Positions 1 to 10,281 of a DNA stretch of 64,000 nt are shown here, one piece after another (within the stretch, counting starts at the first letter, position 1; the number at the start of each line of letters is the position of its first letter). Both the position numbers and the translations under genes were made by a program. The stretch covers positions 6,755,501-6,819,500 of the forward strand of contig CM069607.1 in assembly GCA_035771175.1 (NCBI GenBank), read 5' to 3'. Source of the DNA: Paratinospora sagittata. Taxonomy: Eukaryota > Streptophyta > Magnoliopsida > Ranunculales > Menispermaceae. The notes under the pieces were generated by a model. The model ran no database searches and was not told where the DNA came from. It saw only the letters and a program-made list of their open reading frames with translations.

Positions 1-204
1 TGAGGTCTAAGCCTCCTTCCCGGGATTTATCCCAAGGCATTAACTATTTTCCCTTTCATCGTGGCTTGTTAACCGAAGAGTTCGTTTGCACAAAACATTA
101 TCGAAAAAAAAATTACTTTATTCTACTGATGTAAAAAAGAAAATTATTCACAATTCGTGTGAACAAAAAAAATAACTACTATACTACTCCTACTTGCTAC
201 TGCT

Positions 205-1506
205 ACTAGTAGTAGAACTTCAAGTGCTCTGCATTCCAAGGCTTTACAATTTTCTTTCCATCAAGGTCTTCTGGTTTGTATACTCCGATTCTCGGGTTGC
301 GATGACTCTATATGGCCCTTCCCAGTTAGGGTCGAATGCTCTAGCTCTTACTTCTTTGGTGTTTTTCATCACCTTTCTCAATACCAAGTCACCAATTTTG
401 AAACTTTGAGGTCGGACCTTGGAGTTATAGTATCTTGAACTCATCCTTTGATAAGCGACTAGTCTGACCTAAGATTGTTCTCTCTTCTCCTCTAACAGGT
501 CAAGTTTGCCTTCCTGAGCCTGGGAGTTCTTTATCTCATCAAAATGAGATGTTCTCAGGGTTGGGATGTCGAGCTCTATTAGAATTACTGTTTCCATTCT
601 GAAGGCTAGAGAAAAAGGTGTTTCTTTTGTCGTCATCCTCGAGGTTGCCCTGTACGACCATAACACTTGCGAAAGATCTTCGGCCCACGTGCCCTTTTTT
701 TCCACAATTCTCACCTTCAACGTATGCTTGATGATCTTATTTACTGCTTCCACCTTCCCATTTGCCTGAGGATAAGCAAGTGATGAGAAGAAATAGTAGA
801 TTCTAAGTTCATCGCAGAATGAGCTGAACTTAGAATTATCAAACTGTTTTCCGTTGTCCGATACTATGGCTTATGGTATATCGAACAGGCATATGATCGA
901 TTACCAGATGAACTTTGTGGTTTTTTGCTCAGTTATTTGGGCTAAAGGTTTTGCTTCAGTCCACTTGGTGAAATAATCCATTGCTATGATGACAAACCTC
1001 ACTTGACCTTTGCAAATTAGCAAAGGCCCAATCAAGTCTACCCGCCACTAAGTGAAAGGCCACGGGCTTTAAATGGGAGTCAAATTTTCAGGATGAGCTC
1101 TTATGATTGTAGCATGTAGCTGGCAATTGTCGCACCTCTTAGCCATTCTCAACGCGTCGCGATTGATAGTCGGCCAGTAGTATTCCTGGCGGCGTACTTT
1201 ATAAATTGGAGCTCTTCCTCCTAAGTGATTCCCACACACTCCTGCGTGCACTTCATCCAAGAGGAGTTGAGCTTGTTCCTCCCGTTAGCATTTGAGGTAT
1301 GGAAAGCTGTAGCTGCGTCGGTACAGCTCATCATCGATCATCACATATCTTGCACCATGTCGTTGTATCTTCCTAGCCGACATTTCGTCATCTGGGACCT
1401 CTCCTATTTTCAAAAATGCCATAATCGGGTCCATCCAAGAAGTGTTGACCTCAGTGAGGCCAACCTGAGCTCCCTCTTTTATACTTTTGTTATGTAGATA
1501 TTTCAC
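205..1506 (-). pseudogene. Integrase of gypsy element D
   Basis: An open block at 1506-1285 (YVMIDDELYRRSYSFPYLKC) leads into the HHCC zinc domain at 1260-1069 (HAGVCGNHLGG, then CDNCQ). The catalytic core follows with stops; the glutamate-containing NGKVEAVNKIIKHTLK region is near 770-720. The C-terminal part (VLWSYRATSRMTTKETPF, SKVRPQSFKIGDLVLRKV, FDPNWEGPYRV) is spread over 753-244 and ends near 205. No chromodomain is present. Broken by several stops and frameshifts. Confidence 0.75.
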
Positions 1507-2561
1507 TGGTACTGGGAGAACGAGCTCATCCTTAGAGGATGAAACGAGCTTTGAGAATGCATCAGCAAGGTAATTGTTTGCTCACAGGATTTGGATGACC
1601 TCATACTCTTCAAACTTGGTTAACAACTCTTTCATCATTCGTAGGTAGGCTTGCATGTGATCATCCTTTGCTTGATATTTGGCGGTGACCTGGCTCGTTA
1701 CTAGCTGCGAATCACAACATATTGCCACCTTGCGAACCCCCCAGTTGAGCGCCATCTGAAGCCCTGCTAGAAGAACCCCATATTTGAACTCATTATTCGA
1801 GGTCGAGAAGCCGTAATGAAGAGTTGCTAGGTCTTTTTCTCCCTTCGGAGAAATTAACACAATGCCGGCTCCACTCCCTTGCTTTCATGATGATCCGTTG
1901 ACAAATAGCTTCCACTTCAGCTATAGCTCAACATCAATACCATATTCTTCTCACTGTTTAAATGAGAATTTTTTTACAAAGTCTGCTAATGCCTGACCTT
2001 TAATTGAGGTCCTCGACTGGCTCTAGATGTCAAATTCATTGAGCTAGCCTTCCAGAAGTCTCTGGCTTTTGCAATATTTGTCGTAACTATTGTCGTGTGA
2101 GTACCACCACCGTATGTGCCTAGAAATATTATCTAAGCTTCCGAGCCGAGGTGATTAGGGTGAAAGCGAGCTTCTCCATCTCGGTGTACCTTGTTTCTGC
2201 ATCGATGAGGGATTTGCTCACATAGAAGATGGGCTTTTGAACACCTTGCTCCTTCCTGACAAGGGCACAGCTCACAGCTGTGTCCGAAATAGACAAGTAG
2301 ATGAAGAGTTTTTCTCCTGGAATGAGCTTTAACAATAATGGGGATGAGTTGAGGTAGGTCTTCAGCTTTTGGAAAAGTCGTTCATATTTGTCGTCCCATT
2401 CGACAACCTTCTTCTTTATTAATTTGAAGAAGGGGAGACACTTATCCATGGACTTTGAAACAAATATGTTAAGTGCAGCAATACATCTCGTCAAACGTTT
2501 CACCTCCATTATGGTCCGCGATGGCTTCATCTCTATGATAGCTTGGATCTTATTGGGGTTT
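1507..2561 (-). pseudogene. Reverse transcriptase end and RNase H of gypsy element D
   Basis: After the fold-back insertion the frame continues NPNKIQAIIEMKPS, the usual plant gypsy sequence right after the polymerase thumb, through an RNase H start (FIYLSISDTAVSCALVRKE, KPIFYVSKSL, TRYTEMEKLA). The second open block (1860-1582) has the RNase H core SNNEFKYGVLLAGL and CDSQLV motifs. The two blocks are separated by stops, so the protein is broken. Confidence 0.75.
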
Positions 2562-2566
2562 GCTTC

Positions 2567-2987
2567 TGTCACACCCCAGTACACAACACACCACTGTGTC
2601 TAGTACCCCGGGATGTGATGGGTACGCATACCCCAGCCATTATATACCACATAATATTGTCCCATCCCAGTACACAACCCACCGCAGCGTCTAGTACCCT
2701 CGGGATCATTTGTCCACACTGATGCCTTATGAATGGCTCAGTGGTTACTCAGATTGCGAAATCAAACCTTATGAGGTTGTGAGTCCGAATCTGGGGGAGG
2801 CCCTGCACTATTCATGAGTGAATAGTGTGGACAAATGATCCCGGGGGTACTAGACGCTGCGGTGTGTTGTGTACTGGGATGTGACAATATTATATGGTAT
2901 ATAATGGCTGGAGTACGCCCTACAGGGGTACTCATCACATCTCGGGGGTACTAGACACTGCGGTGTGTTGTGTACTGGGGTGTGACA
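2567..2987. mobile_element. 421-bp fold-back element inserted in gypsy D reverse transcriptase
   Basis: The ends are TGTCACACCCCAGTAC and its inverse GTACTGGGGTGTGACA. The flanks are the direct repeat GCTTC (2562-2566 and 2988-2992), a perfect 5-bp target duplication. Arms of roughly 150 bp pair with each other, so nearly the whole element is one hairpin. Within each arm the TGTCAC-ATCCCAGTAC motif occurs again further in, so the arm itself is built from two related copies. The loop carries a tRNA/SINE-like segment. The element splits the polymerase frame between IEA and NPNK. TG..CA ends with a 5-bp duplication fit integrase-type insertion; the inverted structure is unusual for an LTR. Confidence 0.75.
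2721..2806 (+). repeat. SINE/tRNA-like segment in the hairpin loop
   Basis: An A-box-like TGGCTCAGTGGT lies at 2734-2745 and a B-box-like GAGTCCGAATC at about 2781-2791, with tRNA-like spacing. This is the internal RNA polymerase III promoter pattern of tRNA-derived SINEs. There is no clear A-tail and no target duplication of its own. It could instead be a chance match in the loop. Confidence 0.45.
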
Positions 2988-2992
2988 GCTTC

Positions 2993-4213
2993 AATTCCTC
3001 TTTGATTGACAAGAAAACCAAGGAATTTTTCCACGTTAACCCCAAAAGTACACTTGGTTGGATTAAGCCTCACGTTGTAGTGTCGAATAGTTTCAAACAC
3101 ATCTTTGAGGTCCTCTGGATGAGTTGTCGACCTGATGCACTTTATGAGCATGTCATCGACATAAACCTCCATATTCATCCCAATCTTGTCCTCGAACACA
3201 TGATTTACCAACCTCTGATTGGTAGCTCCTGCATTCTTCAATTCGAATGACATAACTTTATAACAGTATAAACCTCGGTCAGTAATGAACGAAGTCCTTT
3301 TCTCATCTCAGTGGTACATCATGATCTGGTTGTACCCTGAGTATGCATCTATGAAGCTGAGCAGCTCATGACCTGTTGTAGCATCGACGAGCTGATCTAT
3401 CCTTAGAAGTGGGAAACTATCCTTCGGACATGCTTTGTTATGATCTGTGAAGTCAACAAAGGTCCTTCATTTCCCATTCGGCTTCTTCACCATCACGACA
3501 TTGGCTAGCCAGTCCGAGTATGACACTTCCCAAATAAACTGAGCAAAGATGAGCTTGTCGACTTCTTCTCTGAGGGCTTGGGCCAGCTCCGCGCTTAAAA
3601 CTCTTCTCTTTTGTCGTATTGGTGTTGCCTTATGGTTTGTGTTGAGACCGTGAACGATCACACCAGAGAAGATACCCGAAATGTCATCATGAGACCATGC
3701 AAAGATGTATTTGAACTCCTTCAACACTTGGATGACCTGGTCTGCTAACTCCGAGCCTATTTTGACTCCAACTTTAACTATTTTTGTTGGATCTTCGGTG
3801 ATAGGGACCTCTCTCCATTCATCCTGAGCTTCGAGATTGGAAGTGTTTTCCCTTGGGTCCAAGTCGTGATCAGGGACGACATTGACATACATGAGTTCTT
3901 CCTCGGTCGATCGGAAGCTCGGCCCACCGGAGTTCTTGCTCTTTATTACCATTGTGTAGCATTCTCTTGATTCTTTCTGGCTTCCTCTTACCACACCTAC
4001 CCCATGCTCAACTGGAAACTTGAGTGTGAGGTGGTACATAGACACCACATATTTGAGTTCATTGAGGAGAGGTTGACCCACAATAGCGTTGTACGCTGAT
4101 GGACCTTTCACAACGAGGAATTCCACCATGACCGTGGCCTTATGTTCCTCTACTTCTGCTGTGACCGGGAGGGCGATCTTCCCTTTGGCATTATTCCATC
4201 CCCTATAATTCAA
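2993..4213 (-). pseudogene. Protease end and reverse transcriptase, first part, of gypsy element D
   Basis: The 248-codon open frame starting at 4213 carries the end of the aspartic protease region (FLVVKGPSAYNAIVGQPLL) and the start of the polymerase (FAWSHDDISGI, then VKKPNGK). It stops at 3467 just after the VKKPNGK motif. The frame resumes with the fingers-palm region and the catalytic motif YVDDML near 3160, then KCTFGV and the FLGFLVNQRGIEA stretch, where a 421-bp fold-back insertion interrupts it at 2992. Some stops lie between the blocks. Inactive copy. Confidence 0.8.
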
Positions 4214-4229
4214 TTAACAGAATGTAGAC

Positions 4230-5520
4230 CGGGGTGAACTAAGATTTTGTAAGCCCTAACTTCTCGAATGCCTGCCAATAAAGGATATTCGCCGAGCTCC
4301 CATTGTAGACTAGGATTCGATGAACTTTGTAGTTCGCCACGTCCATTGTCACCATCAAAGCGTCGGCGTGAGGTCGACAGGATAGATTCATGACATTGGC
4401 TTGGGATACTTAGACGTAAGCTTTCAAAGCTCAGCTTGATGTCTTGCCAAGATCACCATAAAAAATCGTCCGGATCTCCCTCTGCTGGTCAGCTCTTCTT
4501 CGCTCATGCGATTGAGCTCTTCACATAGTTTTTGAGATTACCTCGACGAATCGGTGTCGCAATCATCTACCTCAACTTGCGTGTCATTAAACCGCCCAAG
4601 GTAATCTTCTAGACTTTCACCTTGCTTTTGTCTGATGACCAACAAGCCGTTCACTGGCTTCTCTCATTCCTTTTTTTAGGCGAAGTGTTCGATGAACTTG
4701 TGAGCCAAGTGCCATAACGAACAAATACACCCTGGTTTCAACTTCCAATACCACTTCCTAGCTGGTCCTCCAAGGGTAATTTGAAATCCCTTGCACATTT
4801 TGGTGTTGTCATATCCTTTGAACTCCATTAACGACTTGTAGTTTTTGGACATGCTCCCTTGAATCTATCTTACCCTTGTAGGTTTTGACCTCAACTGTTT
4901 TGACGTTTTTCGGCAGCGGGTCCAAAATATCTCTTCTATGAAAGACGAAAGAAGATCCATGTATTCCTCGTAATGCCGAGCTTGATTGTTTCCTCCCAAC
5001 CAAGTCAATCTCAACTGAATCGTCCGAGTTAACCTAGCGGAAGTGGACAGTCGAGTCTTCGACAAAAGTGGCTTTACACCAGCCTACCTGGAAGGTTTGA
5101 TTGGGGCCAACCTGGCAAGTCTGGTCGGTGTTGTCTTAAGAGTTTGACGATGAGCTTCTTTCCTAAGCGTAGACTGGGCTTGGGAAGAATTTGGCTCGTC
5201 GTTTTTCTTCCTTGCTTCTAGGGAATGTTGGAGGTCTCTGATGGAAAAAAATTTCGCCTAGACCCATCTAGACGTTGGCCACCACTTTTCACTGGCTTTG
5301 GCTTCGAGCTGACAATTTGACAACGACTCTCAGTGTTTCTCCGAGGGTTTACTTAACGCACCGGGAAGGGAGAATGAGCTGCTCGTTACGTTAACTGCTG
5401 CTCGAGCACTATTTGGGAAATCCTTTCAACATTCTTTTCGATGTTGCTCAGCCTCGACGATTTCTGAGCCGAAAACTTCTTCTTCTTCGGTGGCCTTCCC
5501 CGTTTAACAGGAGGTGGTTA
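4230..5520 (-). pseudogene. gag remnant of gypsy element D
   Basis: Near 5515-5400 the minus strand encodes a basic GRPPKKKK motif followed by a predicted coiled coil (SRLSNIEKNVERISQIVLEQ). The gag start of element A (36150) has the same layout, GRPSKKQ then a coiled coil. Further on, overlapping frames at 5065-4809 carry the conserved gag start (DPLPKNVKTVEVKTYKGKID, then a REHVQ motif), but spread over two reading frames, which shows a frameshift. The rest down to about 4230 has no long open frame. Gag would form the virus-like particle; this copy cannot. Confidence 0.6.
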
Positions 5521-5608
5521 TGGTGAAACCACGAGTTCCTCGTTATGTATGTGGTCTGCGTCTTAGCTCATGGTGGAGAAGCTCTATCAGACTTTTCAAC
5601 TCTTGAAC

Positions 5609-5628
5609 TCCCCACAGACAGTGCCAAA
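5609..5628 (-). other. Primer-binding site of gypsy element D
   Basis: Minus strand reads TTTGGCACTGTCTGTGGGGA immediately inside the LTR. This is close to the TTTGGCGCCGTCTGTGGGGA type start of internal regions in plant gypsy elements, and to the equivalent site of element A at 36028-36047. Confidence 0.7.
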
Positions 5629-6606
5629 TGTTAGAGCAGAATTTGACCAACACCAAATTTGTTGATATGTGAAGGTGATGAGCTGACCTGGAACCATGAA
5701 TTGTCGGACTTCAACAGAACTTTTTCGTATAAATTTGAAACTAACGGAAACAAGAGAAAGGCTATCGTGAAGAACACCGGTGTGGTGCTGGCCGAAAGTC
5801 CTCCGGTGCCTAAGTCAATGCTTGCTTTAATGTGAAATCTTACATAGACTTTAGAATGTGTGTTTTTTTCATACCTTTGGAGGAATAATTGTGGCGACCC
5901 CGCACCCCGAACCACCAACCCCGCAGAAAATGGCGTGCGGAATGCCGGGGCGGGACGCCCGGCGTAGGCATCTTCGACCACTCCTCAACTCCCGTGAGGT
6001 GGTTAAGACCCTACGAGCCTTATCTCAAACAACTACATAATATCAAAAGGTACTAAACAAAACTACAAACCGTATTAATCATCCAAGACAAGAGATAATT
6101 TATAAAAATAAACCATAAATAAAATCATAATCCCTACAGTCCATTAAAATTGACATACATAAACTCCAAAATTGTGGGTACAAATAAAAACCGTCATATG
6201 CCCATATGGTCTATCTAACAAGTTCCAACTCACCCATACTACAATGTGGTAAGTGTTATCATTACATAATCCAAAATATAATACTTCATAATTTAAAACA
6301 CAATTCAATCAAAATGTCTCTCAACTCACATCGAGGCCTTGGATTCTCTCGCAGGCAAGGCCCTCAAGATATGACTACTCCTTTGCCCTTATTCGGGACA
6401 GAAGGACCTGAAAGAGGAAAATGAGGGTGAGCCAACGGTGCCCAGTGAATAGAATTCAAATATGCTATCAATACTCATCAATAAACATCATGTATGCATG
6501 TCAATGTATAGCATGATTAAAAGCTCATAACATATAGATATCAAGCATTTATAATAAGTTCAATGCAAGTAAAAGCTTATCAATTTGGATCCACATTCCA
6601 CATGCA

Positions 6607-6709
6607 TTGGGGTTACTAGTGCACGTCCATTTCACCGTACAGTTGACCCCAATCATGTTTATTTGGGGTTACTAGTGCACGTCTATTTCACCGTACCGTT
6701 GACCCCAAT
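6607..6709. repeat. 56-bp tandem duplication in solo LTR E
   Basis: The stretch beginning TTGGGGTTACTAGTGCACGT at 6607 repeats at 6663 with few changes. It lies within the solo LTR. Confidence 0.75.
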
Positions 6710-7801
6710 CATTTCCTTTTTAAAACCCTCTTATGACAAGGTTAAGTCCCCCTATTAGCCAGATAGATGGGCCCACCCAAAGTCATAAGGTTTTCTCAAA
6801 TCAATGCATCACTCAAAACATTAGAACACATTCATGCTTTCAACATACAATATATATAAGTGATATGATGACATAAAAGATATAATCATAAATGAAGTCT
6901 ACTTACAACCAAGCATCGCGAGTGTATTTAACCACACACGACCACCAAACCGAATCAACCCAATCAAGATCCTGAAACATTCATCATTATCCTACCATAC
7001 ATCAATTTCTATGCTCAATCACATAGACATTACACATCAACCCTAAATCAGCCCACATATAGACAATAGGCCTAAATCCCATCATTCAACTCAAATCACA
7101 TGACTTAGGCCTCTAATGCATAGTTCTCATTCATAAACCATTCTAATAATCAAAAATACTGATTTTCAATTTCTTAGGCATAAACATGCCCAAATTGGGT
7201 CACTTAATCACAAGTAGGCCTAACTCATGATATGGTCACAACCACCAAATCAGTAACATAATCAACCCTAATCATGCTTAATTAAACATAAGTTGCATCA
7301 ATTCAATGATTCTAGGCCAAAAGCATCAAAAGCCCTAAAATATGAAATTTTCCATACTTAGGCCATATTGCCGATTTACACTAGGTCACCATGTTCAGCC
7401 ATGTATATCACTGATTTTGCATCATGGGTTCATCAGCAATGATAACTAGGTCAACATAGTTGATATGCAAGCTATTTGGAAAGGTCTAAGTTCATATTCT
7501 AAATTTAGGTCTAATACAAACAACCCTACCAATTCTTCATTTAATATTTTGTTCAGATGTATCAATCTACCAACAGAAATATGAAATCACAAAATCAACC
7601 GTACAAATTGAAGTATGTGAAGAAACAAACCTTCTGTCCAAATATCAGCCCAATCCAACGGTGGACCGAAACGATGAGTATCTTTGATGAACAAGTCTCT
7701 AATCAGACAATTTCTCCTTTCCTGCTGCAAATACTCGAACTCAGATGACTATATCACACAACATACTTAAACCATAAACATCTCTACCATTCCGAATGCA
7801 A

Positions 7802-8160
7802 AAATATCAGTTGTAAACTACATATCCAAATTAATTTGATATCCATCCAACGGTAGATTGAGGAGATCTATAAGTTTGAGCAAAATGGCGCGAGAAATCT
7901 AGACTTTCCGACCAGCTTTGTTTGAGAGGTTAGATCTCTTAGAAGAAACCTCTAATCAAGATCTACACCGTTAAGAATGTAGAAATATCAGTTGTAAACT
8001 ACATACCCAAATTTGATATCCATCCAATGGTAGATTGAGGAGATCTATAAGTTTGAGCGAAACGGCGCGAGAAATCAAGACTTTCCGACCAGCTTTGTTT
8101 GAGATATTAGATCTCTTAGACGAAACCTCTAATCAAGATCTCCACCGTTCAGAATGCAGA
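7802..8160. repeat. 181-bp tandem duplication in solo LTR E
   Basis: The stretch starting AAATATCAGTTGTAAACTAC at 7802 repeats from 7983 with high similarity, including the GGTAGATTGAGGAGATCTAT and GACTTTCCGACCAGCTTTG blocks. Tandem blocks of this kind are common in long plant LTRs. Confidence 0.8.
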
Positions 8161-9633
8161 ACCATAAGCTACGAACTTGCTGACAAAATTTGACCTCAAT
8201 TTGACCATATATCTCGAATATCCATCACTTTGATGAAAACGTTGCAGAGATTTTCCTCAAGCAACTCCTTCTTTCTTTCTCTTCTTCTTTCCTTTCTCTT
8301 CTCTTCTTTTATTTTTTCCTTTCTCTCCACTCACCTCACTTTCTAACACTTCCTTGATTCCCTCCACTCATTCTAGCACTTCCTTGATTCCCTCTACTCA
8401 CCTCACTTTCTAGCACTTCCTTGGAGAAGAGAAGTGGGCATGGGACACTTGTCCACTTTCATGCACCAACCTTCACATGTGTTGGTCTCATACTACCCAT
8501 ACCAACCACATGTACTTTAACCAATCTCATGCTTCCATGTATTTTAAATGTCCAATCCATTTAATACACCAGATTTTCATTCTCATTTATCCTTTTATTC
8601 AATCAATCCTAACCCATATCAATTCATGGTTTAATGGACCCGTGCATAAATAATAACATATGCATTATACTTTAATTTAACATGATCCATATACAATTTA
8701 TAATACACATATTTATATACGTTATCAAGCATCAACTATACAAACATTAAACAACCATCAAACAAACACCAACCATATCAAGGCAACACATAGAGTTTGG
8801 GCAAAGTGCAATTGGGTTATGGGCTAGATGAAATAATTTTCGGGGCGTCACAATAATAGTAGGCTATTTATAGGAGAGTCTCCTGGTCGAGGTCGCTAGC
8901 TGCCAATAGGCATATGCGACTTGTTGATATCTAATTAGCTACTAGTAGGCATGTTGAGCTATCGAGCTCATATGCTCCGGGATTATAGGTTTCCTTATCC
9001 CAAATGAAGTGGAACTCATCCTTGTTCACGGATTGCTATTTATCCCTGATTTGTCGGGATAACTACAATTCTCGTGCACGTCTCTATCCCGAATATTTCG
9101 GGATCTTCTTTGTGTTGTGTTGTAATACGCCAACTCTGGAGGTTTGCCTCGACCCCACAAGAGGCCGAGGTAGTCGAGGTCTGAGTTATCAGTGATTAGG
9201 AAATCTCGAATGTTTACCTAGGGTTCTCCAGTGGTGAGCTTGGCTAAAACCAAGTCGTCCTATAATTAACCACCCCAAAGATTCGTTGTGGATGACCTTC
9301 GTCAACAGCTCATCTTTGTCAAGCTGTCAGTCGCAGATTATCCGATTTTCTTCCGTAATCCGCTGGCCTTACGTCGGTTGCTTCGTCGACCTCGTGGACA
9401 ATGCCCGACGTCGAGTTTACGTTGCCAGCTCAACATCACGGTCATTGATACCTGCCAAATCGATCTTACAACTTAGCTAGGTCGAGCTGATGGTCCAACA
9501 ACCACTATTATTGATTATTGATTATTGAATACATTGAAATTTCTCATCTTGATTTCTCCCTCTCTTGATATTGTGATCATTGTAGACAATCCATATCACT
9601 TTAGTATTTTACTTTAATAAATGCAATTACATT

Positions 9634-10281
9634 TAGGGGTGTTCATCGAGACCGACCAAACTGAAAAACCAAACCAAATCGATGTGATCGGTTCGGTTTG
9701 GTTCGATTTTTGTAAAGTTCGGCTTGATTTTCGGTTTAAGGAATGAAAAACTCGATCGGTTCGGTTCGGTTCGATTTTCGATTTAGACATTGAAAAACCG
9801 AATTTAGCCCGAACCGAATCGAATTTGAGGGTAATACTGTCATTTCTCCTATAACCCTAAATATGTAGGAACATGGTTAAAATATCCTTTAAACTTACTT
9901 TTAATTTTTATTTGTTTAACTATTGGACACTTGAATTGGACGTGCAGGTACATAAAAAAAATTGCCTTAAGAAAGGCTTTGAATAGAAAACATGTAGAAA
10001 TTTTTCATGCCAATCTCTTTTAGTATTCCTATTATTGAATGTAATAATGTATTTTGTGTTTTAATTGTAATGATAAAACTATATATTATATTTTTTAAAT
10101 GATTGAATGTGTTTTAAAAAGGTACAATAGTGTTAAGTATAAGATTTATAACTGTAAAATTGATGTAACTAATCCGATCAACCCAAATCGAACAAGTTTG
10201 ATTCGGTTCAGTTTAAGTATTAGTTCGATTTCGATTTCGATTTCAGAAAACCCAACCCGAACCGAGGTTTGTACACCTCTA
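9634..10281. mobile_element. hAT-type non-autonomous element, 648 bp
   Basis: The ends TAGGGGTGTTCA and TGTACACCTCTA are imperfect inverted repeats. They are flanked by a perfect 8-bp direct repeat ATTACATT (9626-9633, 10282-10289), the duplication length made by hAT transposases. Subterminal stretches rich in CCGAACCGAA and its complement occur at both ends. No transposase frame is visible, so it must have been moved by an enzyme from elsewhere. Confidence 0.88.

Larger units (their letters stand above)
5890..8852 (-). mobile_element. Solo LTR E (about 2.96 kb) inside the LTR of gypsy D
   Basis: On the minus strand it starts TGTGACGCCCCGAAAA and ends GGGGTCGCCACA. It is flanked by the perfect 5-bp direct repeat ATAAT (5885-5889, 8853-8857). 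No gag-pol motifs or long open frames occur inside, so this is a single LTR left after recombination, from a family with TGTRACGCCC ends like the LTR of element B. Short stretches, such as the one around ACCAGCTTTG and the ATCCATCCAACGGTAGAT block, resemble parts of the B LTR (compare 53740-53840). It is younger than D. Confidence 0.82.
1..9500 (-). mobile_element. Ty3/gypsy retrotransposon D (Tat/Retand-like), decayed, runs off left edge
   Basis: Read on the minus strand the order is LTR (9500 to 5629), primer-binding site, gag remnant, protease, reverse transcriptase, RNase H and integrase, ending near 205. This is the Ty3/gypsy order. No chromodomain follows the integrase, and the protein motifs resemble the Tat/Retand group and element A in this window (same gag N-terminal motif, same integrase ending). 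Many in-frame stops and frameshifts break the coding sequence, so it is dead. The 3' LTR must lie left of position 1. Two later insertions sit in it: a fold-back element in the reverse transcriptase and a solo LTR in its own LTR. Confidence 0.88.
5629..9500 (-). repeat. 5' LTR of gypsy element D, split by solo LTR E
   Basis: On the minus strand the LTR opens TGTTGGACCATC at 9500 and closes with CTCTAACA at 5629, directly before the primer-binding site. Removing the inserted solo LTR (5890-8852) and one copy of its 5-bp target duplication leaves about 900 bp, close to the 833-835 bp LTRs of element A. The closing stretch (GGTGTTGGTCAAATTCTGC) also resembles the end of the A LTR, so D and A are related families. 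Confidence 0.8.

Noticed and set aside
6600..6720. CRISPR-like direct repeats
   Set aside because: Two-copy 56-bp tandem duplication in a plant LTR; no array of repeats and spacers, and the genome is eukaryotic.
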